This document shows positions 57,809 through 64,000 of a stretch of 64,000 nt of DNA, one piece after another. Position numbers and translations under genes: made by a program. The DNA is taken from contig CAZUCE010000012.1 of assembly GCA_964619265.1 (NCBI GenBank), positions 53,605 to 117,604 of the forward strand, read 5' to 3'. Each line of letters starts with the position of its first letter. Within the stretch, counting starts at the first letter, position 1. The DNA comes from CAZUCE01 sp964619265. Lineage in GTDB: Bacteria > Planctomycetota > UBA1135 > GCA-002686595. The notes under the pieces were generated by a model that was given only the letters and a program-made list of their open reading frames with translations, ran no database searches and had not been told where the DNA came from.

Positions 57809-58198
57809 CTTGGCTTTTCCGCCGGCAGCTTCGATCTGCTTGACGATCTCTTCGGCTTCGTCCTTGGAGCAGCCTTCCTTGATGGGCTTCGGCGGGTTGT
57901 CGACGAGCTCCTTGGCTTCCTTGAGGCCGAGCCCCGTGATGCCGCGGACCTCTTTGATGACCTGGATCTTCTGACCGCCAGCCTCTTCGAGGACGACGTC
58001 GAAGGAGGTCTTCTCTTCGGCGGCTTCGCCGCCGCCGCCGCCACCGGCCGCCGCAACGGCGACAGGCGCAGCGGCGCTGACACCCCAGCGCTCCTCAAGG
58101 TGCTTCACGAGTTTCGAAGCCTGGAGCAGGGAAAGGGAGTCGAGCTGAGTGACGAGACCCTCGAGCTCGGGGTCCAGGGTTGCGCTTTCTTCGGACAT
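57800..58198 (-). CDS. rplL: 50S ribosomal protein L7/L12
   Basis: L7/L12 forms the stalk that recruits translational GTPases. With the ATG at 58198 the product has 132 residues. It has the N-terminal dimer domain (LDSLSLLQASKLVKHLEERWGV), an Ala/Gly-rich hinge and the C-terminal domain (KTSFDVVLEEAGGQKIQVIKEVRGITGLGLKEAKELVDNPPKPIKEG). Its last codons begin a tandem repeat. It follows rplJ by 88 bases. Confidence 0.97.
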   Translation of the reverse strand: MSEESATLDPELEGLVTQLDSLSLLQASKLVKHLEERWGVSAAAPVAVAAAGGGGGGEAAEEKTSFDVVLEEAGGQKIQVIKEVRGITGLGLKEAKELVDNPPKPIKEGCSKDEAEEIVKQIEAAGGKAKIA

Positions 58199-58286
58199 GG
58201 GATTCTTCGGTTTAATTGGCGGAGGGATGGAATCCCCCGCAGTGGTGATCTGGGGGGTGAGAGGGAGAAGTCGGGTCGCCGTTGGG

Positions 58287-58820
58287 TCAGCCTTCGCTGC
58301 CCCCATCGGCATCGGCCTTGGCCTGAATCACGCGGGCCAGGGCGCCGCCCGGGGCCGCGGCAAGACCGACCAGCTGCTGGGCGGGCCCAGAGAGACAGCC
58401 GAGGATCTTCGAACGAAGGGTGTCCTGGTCGGGCACATCGGCCAGAGCCACGGCGTTCGCCGCGTCGAGGACATCCTTCTCAAGCGCGGCGGCTCGCACG
58501 GTCACTTTGCCGAGCTTCTTGATCTCGGGTTGAGTGAAGGCCTTGGCCGCGGCAATTGCGTCCTCGGCGCCACCGACCGCGACACCGATGTTCCCCGTGA
58601 AGACTTCCTTGGGAAACTCGAGGCCGACGCCGGCGAAGGCCCGGCGCGCGAGCTTGTTCGGGACCATGCGCAGGCGTACGCCGGACTCGGCCAGCGAGCT
58701 GCGCAGCGCCTCGTTCTCGGGCATGTCAAGCCCGGTGAGCGAGACGATGACAGCACTGTCACCACCGGCGACGAACTCGTTGAGGTCGGCCAGGGCTAGT
58801 TGATTGACGATGGAGGGCAT
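58287..58820 (-). CDS. rplJ: 50S ribosomal protein L10
   Basis: L10 anchors L7/L12 dimers to the ribosome. The 177-residue product shows the core MVPNKLARRAF, LSGPAQQLVGLAAAPGGALARVIQAKAD and a C-terminal helix for stalk binding. The rplA-rplJ gap is only 41 bases, so the large L10 leader known from E. coli is not at this position. Confidence 0.95.
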   Translation of the reverse strand: MPSIVNQLALADLNEFVAGGDSAVIVSLTGLDMPENEALRSSLAESGVRLRMVPNKLARRAFAGVGLEFPKEVFTGNIGVAVGGAEDAIAAAKAFTQPEIKKLGKVTVRAAALEKDVLDAANAVALADVPDQDTLRSKILGCLSGPAQQLVGLAAAPGGALARVIQAKADADGGSEG

Positions 58821-58861
58821 CTAGAGGATCTCCTTTGGGTTCTGGTGGGCGAGCCGTTGGC

Positions 58862-59551
58862 TCAGGCCTCGGTGAATTCGATCCAAGCGCCCGGTCCCAT
58901 CGTGGTGGAAACCGACACCTTGCGCATGTAGACACCCTTCACCGACGCGGGCCGGGCACCGACCAGGTGGTTCAGGAACGCGCGCAGGTTCGACTCGAGG
59001 TCATCGAGAGGGAACGAGCGCTTGCCCATCGGGGCGTGAATGTTTCCGCCGGCGTCGGTACGGAACTCGACCTTACCGGCCTTGAACTCCGTCACCGCCT
59101 TGGCGACATCGGGGGTGACGGTTCCGCTCTTCGGGCTCGGCATCTTGCCCTGGGGGCCCAGAACACGGCCGAGCTTACCCACGTGCTTCATCATGTCGGG
59201 GCTGGCGATCACGACGTCGAAGTCGGTCCAGCCACCGGCGATTTTGTCAGCCAGGTCGCCACTGCCCACCTCATTGGCGCCGGCAGCCTGGGCTGCCTCG
59301 GCCTTCTCGCCTTCGGCGAACACGATGACATGGACGTCCTTGCCGAGCCCCTTGGGCAACGACACGGCTCCACGGACCAGCTGATCCGACTTGCGAGGAT
59401 CGATACCGAGCTTGACGACCACGTCGACCGTTTCGTCGAACTTGGCCGGGGGCAGGCCCTGGATCAGCTCAAGAGCCTCGCGCAGTTCGTAGGACTTGGA
59501 GATGTCGACCTTCTCGGCGGCGCTGCGGTAGCGCTTGGACGGCTTTCCCAT
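58862..59551 (-). CDS. rplA: 50S ribosomal protein L1
   Basis: L1 forms the mobile stalk that escorts deacylated tRNA. Starting at ATG 59551 the product has 229 residues: MGKPSKRYRSAAEKVDISKSYEL, VVVKLGIDPRKSDQLVRGAVSLPKGLGK, DMMKHVGKLGRVLGPQGKMPSPKSGTVT. All match the family. It lies four bases after rplK. Confidence 0.97.
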   Translation of the reverse strand: MGKPSKRYRSAAEKVDISKSYELREALELIQGLPPAKFDETVDVVVKLGIDPRKSDQLVRGAVSLPKGLGKDVHVIVFAEGEKAEAAQAAGANEVGSGDLADKIAGGWTDFDVVIASPDMMKHVGKLGRVLGPQGKMPSPKSGTVTPDVAKAVTEFKAGKVEFRTDAGGNIHAPMGKRSFPLDDLESNLRAFLNHLVGARPASVKGVYMRKVSVSTTMGPGAWIEFTEA

Positions 59552-59555
59552 GGTT

Positions 59556-59981
59556 TTAGCCCTCCACCTCGATTCCGGCCGAACGAGCCGTGCCGCCGAT
59601 GATTCGGCAGGCATGCTCGAGGTCACGTGCATTCAGGTCGGCCATTTTTAGCTGAGCGATTTCTTCGACTTGGGCTCGGGTCACCTTCCCCACGATCTCG
59701 TGCCCGACGTTGCTCGCCGCCTTCTCGAGGCCAGCGGCCTTCTTGAGTAGGACAGCGGCGGGCGGAGACTTGAGGATGAAATCGAAGCTGCGGTCCTTGT
59801 AGACCGTGATCTCGACGGGGATGATCATCCCCGCCTGAGCTCGCGTGCGGTCGTTGAACTCCTTCACGAACTGCGCGATGTTCACGCCGTGGGAGCCCAG
59901 CGCGGGACCAACCGGCGGAGCCGGGGTCGCCTGGCCCGCAGGGCACTGCAGCTTGATCTTTCCGGTGATTTCTTTTGCCAT
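59556..59981 (-). CDS. rplK: 50S ribosomal protein L11
   Basis: L11 forms the GTPase-associated centre with the stalk base. With the ATG at 59981 it has 141 residues: MAKEITGKIKLQCPAGQATPAPPVGPALGSHGVNIAQFVKEFN and DFILKSPPAAVLLKKAAG. The rplKA pair follows nusG by about 165 bases. Confidence 0.97.
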   Translation of the reverse strand: MAKEITGKIKLQCPAGQATPAPPVGPALGSHGVNIAQFVKEFNDRTRAQAGMIIPVEITVYKDRSFDFILKSPPAAVLLKKAAGLEKAASNVGHEIVGKVTRAQVEEIAQLKMADLNARDLEHACRIIGGTARSAGIEVEG

Positions 59982-60146
59982 GGGATTCCCCTTCAGGGGG
60001 GTGTTTCGTGTGCCTCGCACCCGGGTGGGTGATCAGGGCCAGCGAGACGAGTCGCGCCGCGGCGGCGGGCGCGTGAGAGGTTGGTGAGACGGGGTCGGTT
60101 CGGGTCCAGGGGGATTTCGGAGCGGACGAGCCTCCGAAACGCTGCG

Positions 60147-60698
60147 CTAGACGGCTTCGACCTCCCAGTACTCAAGTTCGACGGGGGTCGGGCGACCGAA
60201 GATGGTCACGATCACTTTGACCGTGCCCTTCTCGGGGTTGACCTCTTCGACTTGACCGTCGAAGCCATCAAACGCGCCGGACTTAATTTTCACGGTGTCG
60301 CCCTTGGCCATCGAGATGGAGACCTGCGGGCGTTGCTCGGAATCTGACATGCGCGCCAGGATCTCGGAGACCTCGGCATCGGACAGCGGTGTGATCTCGC
60401 CGCGGGCGCCAAGGAAATCCCCGAAGCCGGGCGTGTCGCGCATCGTCGAACGGGCCTTGATCACCGCCTCGCTCTCCGGTTCCGACAAGTCCGCCTGGAC
60501 CATCAGGTAGCCGGGATACAACTTCTTCGTCACCACTCGGCGCTTGCCGCCCTTTAGGTCGGTGACCCGCTCGAACGGAACGAGCACCTGAGGAATGACT
60601 TCTTCGAGAGCTGCCACCTTGAGGCGCGTCTCGAGCTGCTTGCGTACCGTGTCCTCACGACCCGATTGGCAGCGCACGAAATACCACTTATAGCCCAT
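60147..60698 (-). CDS. nusG: Transcription termination/antitermination protein NusG
   Basis: NusG binds the RNA polymerase clamp and couples it to the ribosome through S10. The 183 residues include MGYKWYFVRCQSGREDTVRKQLE, KLYPGYLMVQADL and a C-terminal KOW domain (GDTVKIKSGAFDGFDGQVEEVNPEKGTVKV). No insertion is apparent. It follows secE by 83 bases. Confidence 0.97.
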   Translation of the reverse strand: MGYKWYFVRCQSGREDTVRKQLETRLKVAALEEVIPQVLVPFERVTDLKGGKRRVVTKKLYPGYLMVQADLSEPESEAVIKARSTMRDTPGFGDFLGARGEITPLSDAEVSEILARMSDSEQRPQVSISMAKGDTVKIKSGAFDGFDGQVEEVNPEKGTVKVIVTIFGRPTPVELEYWEVEAV

Positions 60699-60781
60699 GG
60701 TGCTCTAGCGTTCGGGAAAGGAGGGGAAGAGGCGAGAAGAGGAAGAAGAGTCGAGCGTGCTTCGCGAATAGCGGGCGTCGC

Positions 60782-61210
60782 TCAACTCAGGAACAGGCGG
60801 TCGAAGATTCGACCGTAGAGGGCGTCGACGGCGGCGAGGAAACCCATCAGGAACAACACGCAGCCGACGACCACCAGCGAAGACCGGACCACTTCGTTCC
60901 AGGTCGGCCAGTGCACCTTGCGGAGTTCGGACTCCGTGTCGATCAGGAAATCGGCGACGTTTGTCTTGGACTGGTAGCGGTTCAAGAAGAACGCCCCCAC
61001 CGCGAAGACACCGGCCGCGATCAAGAACGCGCCGTTGACGGCCACGTTGACAATCGGAATTTCGACCCCGCCGAGGGCGGGCCGCATCCCTTCCGCTTGG
61101 TTGAACACCACCCGGTACAGGAACGTGCATCCGAAGAGCAGGAGACCCATCAGCGACCAGAACGCGAACATGCGCGCCATGCGGCCTTGATCAGGGCGGT
61201 ACTCGTTCAT
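60782..61210 (-). CDS. secE: Preprotein translocase subunit SecE (three-helix type)
   Basis: SecE clamps the SecY channel. From ATG 61210 the product has 142 residues with three predicted membrane helices (FWSLMGLLLFGCTFLYRVVF; VAVNGAFLIAAGVFAVGAFFL; SSLVVVGCVLFLMGFLAAVDALY). The conserved amphipathic segment ELRKVHWPTWNEVVRSS precedes the last helix. Many bacteria have a single-helix SecE; the three-helix form is like E. coli. It lies between tuf and nusG; neither rpmG nor tRNA-Trp is present in this interval. Confidence 0.94.
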   Translation of the reverse strand: MNEYRPDQGRMARMFAFWSLMGLLLFGCTFLYRVVFNQAEGMRPALGGVEIPIVNVAVNGAFLIAAGVFAVGAFFLNRYQSKTNVADFLIDTESELRKVHWPTWNEVVRSSLVVVGCVLFLMGFLAAVDALYGRIFDRLFLS

Positions 61211-61338
61211 CGCGAATTCCCGGGTCGAAGTGGGTTGAAAAGAAGAAGCAAGGAGGAGGGAGGAAACTCCCGCTAGAGCCCGAAGGCTCGAAAGCAGCGC
61301 GGAGAGCGGCCGGGGCCACTCTCCGCTCGAGCTCATCG

Positions 61339-62547
<1,209 letters not shown>

Positions 62548-62657
62548 CTCTGGTTGTTGGAGTTTGTGCGGGACGGGCCCGCCGCGTTGAGGTTTCGGAG
62601 CTCCTTGGGCAGTGCGCCTGCTGGAGCGAGTTAGGTGACGTAGGTTGGTTGACCGCT

Positions 62658-62683
62658 CGAACCGGCGGCGTGCCGCTGGTTCG
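62658..62683 (-). promoter_or_regulatory. Hairpin in the tRNA-Thr to tuf leader
   Basis: CGAACCGGCGGC and GCCGCTGGTTCG pair along 12 positions with one mismatch and a two-base turn. It sits in the 213-base leader between tRNA-Thr(GGU) and tuf. It may aid tRNA 3' processing or tuf control. Confidence 0.4.
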
Positions 62684-62760
62684 AACGAGTTCTCGAGGAT
62701 CCTCTGGAGCCGGACTGTAACGCTGGAAGCAGCGACAGCCAGCCGTCCGGTGAGGCGAAA

Positions 62761-62835
<75 letters not shown>

Positions 62836-62925
62836 CGCCGGTGTTCTTCCTAAACCGGAAGACCCCTCCACTCGCGGAGGCCGCGAGCGACGGGAAGGCC
62901 TGGTTTTCGAGGCTAAATGGCGCGA

Positions 62926-62999
62926 TGGAGCGGGTGGCGGGAATCGAACCCGCGCGTTCAGCTTGGAAGGCTGACGTTCTACCATTGAACTACACCCGC
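62926..62999 (-). tRNA. tRNA-Gly (anticodon UCC)
   Basis: The acceptor GCGGGTG/CACCCGC has discriminator T and an encoded CCA. The anticodon loop CTTCCAA gives UCC, reading GGA and GGG. It corresponds to glyT. Confidence 0.96.
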
Positions 63000-63348
63000 C
63001 GCCTGGTTCGCAGCGCCCCCCCAGCCCCCAAAAGGCCAGACGAACGCAAAAACAAATGCGAGGCGAAACAGCCGAAGCTGCCTCGAGCGCGCAGTCCGCA
63101 CCGCGAACAGTCGTCCGCTCCCGACGAGTCCGAAGGCAAATCCCCCTCCCTTTCGAGCACTCTTCCGAGCACGCTCCTGAGAACGCTGACCCTTCCAAGC
63201 CACCGAAAGCGACCAGGCCGAGGATCGGATCGCCTGACAGCCGCCCACAGGTTGGGTTGAGCCGGAGAGATCTCCCGATCCTCTTCCCTGAAGCCTTCGG
63301 TGAAGCCGAAAGGATGAGCCAGAAAGAGATGAGCCAGAAAGAGATGAA
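63000..63348 (-). other. Spacer between tRNA-Tyr and tRNA-Gly
   Basis: These 349 bases carry no supportable gene. A short hairpin (CCTTTCGG...CCGAAGG) lies near 63288-63310 and a 15-bp duplication at its right edge. The spacer is far longer than in E. coli, where these tRNAs are separated by a few bases. Confidence 0.5.
63314..63343. repeat. 15-bp tandem duplication next to tRNA-Tyr
   Basis: ATGAGCCAGAAAGAG occurs twice in direct succession, followed by a partial third ATGA. It begins six bases from the tRNA-Tyr 3' end. It is probably a slippage product. Confidence 0.85.
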
Positions 63349-63430
63349 TGGGCGGAGCAGGATTCGAACCTGCGAAGGCTGTGCCAGCAGATTTACAGTC
63401 TGCCCCCGTTGGCCGCTTGGGTATCCGCCC
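63349..63430 (-). tRNA. tRNA-Tyr (anticodon GUA)
   Basis: The acceptor GGGCGGA/TCCGCCC with discriminator A, a long variable arm and anticodon loop CTGTAAA identify bacterial tRNA-Tyr. CCA is not encoded. It corresponds to tyrU. Confidence 0.96.
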
Positions 63431-63741
63431 TGAGTCAGAAGCCCCCCTGGCATTCGCCCCACCTCCGCTGGGAGAAGGAAGCGCCCTGGGGAGGCCCTTG
63501 ACAGGATTCGCCTTCGTCTTGGTCGGGCGGTGCGATCGCACCCAGGTCCAGCCACCCCGGAAAGCACCGGGATGGAGGTCCCGGAGCGAGGGGCGGTGGC
63601 GCGCTGGGCGCTCCCGCCTCGAATAGACGAGGATCTCGTTGTGAGGGAACGGCTCGCCGCGCCAAAGCGCAGCGAGGGAGAGGCAAGCCCGAGGGGGCTC
63701 CAGGCTCTCCGGCCTGTGGTTGGGTGGGCGCCCCGTAAGGG
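63431..63741 (-). other. Spacer between tRNA-Thr(UGU) and tRNA-Tyr
   Basis: These 311 bases hold no gene I can support; the open frames here are low-complexity Pro/Arg-rich translations. No promoter of quality similar to those before the tRNA operons stands out. Confidence 0.45.
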
Positions 63742-63814
63742 AGCCAGCGGCGGGACTCGAACCCGCAACCCTCTGATTACAAATCAGATGCTCTGCCAAT
63801 TGAGCCACGCTGGC
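63742..63814 (-). tRNA. tRNA-Thr (anticodon UGU)
   Basis: The acceptor GCCAGCG/CGCTGGC with discriminator T encloses a normal cloverleaf; the anticodon loop TTGTAAT gives UGU, reading ACA and ACG. CCA is not encoded. It corresponds to thrU and is the first gene of the tRNA-tuf unit. Confidence 0.96.
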
Positions 63815-63877
63815 CAAGGGCCGACGCGGACGGCGGAGCGGGGTCGGGCTCGACGCCGCGTGCTAAAGCGAGCGAAG

Positions 63878-63914
63878 AGAGTACGGACCGGCACCGCCCA
63901 GTCAACCGAGTCAA
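63878..63914 (-). promoter_or_regulatory. Promoter of the tRNA-tuf unit with a duplicated -35 box
   Basis: On the minus strand TTGACT (63900-63905) is followed after 16 bases by TACTCT (63878-63883). A second TTGACT lies at 63909-63914, nine bases upstream. Transcription would start near 63870, about 55 bases before tRNA-Thr(UGU). The rest of the window to 64000 shows no gene. Confidence 0.6.
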
Positions 63915-64000
63915 CCGGATTCCTCCGGGCTGGGACGCAATTTTGTCCGGCCCCTGGCGGCGGAGCGCGAGCCCCCACCTCCCCTCGCGGAGCCCCCACC

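Noticed and set aside
57331..58522. Plus-strand frames across the rplL-rpoB gap
   Set aside because: They run through rplL and the tandem repeat on the opposite strand and show no homology.

Overview
The window is 64 kb of GC-rich bacterial chromosome with a Gram-negative character. It carries a sigma-54 gene, a Wza/Wzc/Wzx/Wzy-type envelope polysaccharide locus, a twin-arginine-exported DUF1552 protein paired with a CxxCH-bearing DUF1592-family protein, and the tRNA order Thr(UGU)-Tyr-Gly-Thr(GGU)-tuf known from Proteobacteria. The DUF1552/DUF1592 pair is typical of Planctomycetota, Verrucomicrobiota and Myxococcota-like lineages. I favour a Myxococcota or other deltaproteobacterial-type organism, but the sequence alone does not settle the phylum.

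Layout. (1) 1-6,810 is a housekeeping block on the minus strand: the 5' end of an unidentified gene, truA, rpoN, recR, ybaB, dnaX, an SRP RNA gene, a 222-nt palindrome, two tRNA-Ser genes, tadA and tRNA-Arg(ACG). The tadA / SRP RNA / dnaX / ybaB / recR order is the one known from Bacillus. (2) 7,000-11,524, plus strand: an acetyl/succinylornithine carbamoyltransferase and dnaE. (3) 11,560-15,173, minus: the coupled DUF1592 and DUF1552 pair. (4) 16,066-26,828: a polysaccharide locus, with a flippase on the plus strand and a tightly overlapping seven-gene minus-strand operon (two glycosyltransferases, two sugar-nucleotide epimerases including GDP-mannose 3,5-epimerase, an export lipoprotein, a chain-length/pseudokinase protein fused to a GT26 glycosyltransferase, and a polymerase/ligase). 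(5) 26,829-29,103: a gene-poor scar with a decayed IS5-type transposase. (6) 29,104-63,914, minus: one very large translation/transcription cluster, read from the right as tRNAs, tuf, secE, nusG, rplKAJL, rpoBC, rpsL, rpsG, a Tsr3/DTW-like gene, a divergent EF-G, the S10, spc and alpha operons, ending at rplQ.

The most unusual items are: the long T-shaped palindrome between tRNA-Ser and the SRP RNA; a Tsr3/DTW-superfamily protein translationally coupled to a divergent EF-G (NQCD instead of NKxD) in the str operon; a degenerate Wzc-like kinase fused to a WecG/TagA glycosyltransferase; the absence of rpsN, rpmD and rpmG from their usual slots; a 17-bp minisatellite that copies the end of rplL; and a 1.2-kb gene-free gap between rplL and rpoB.
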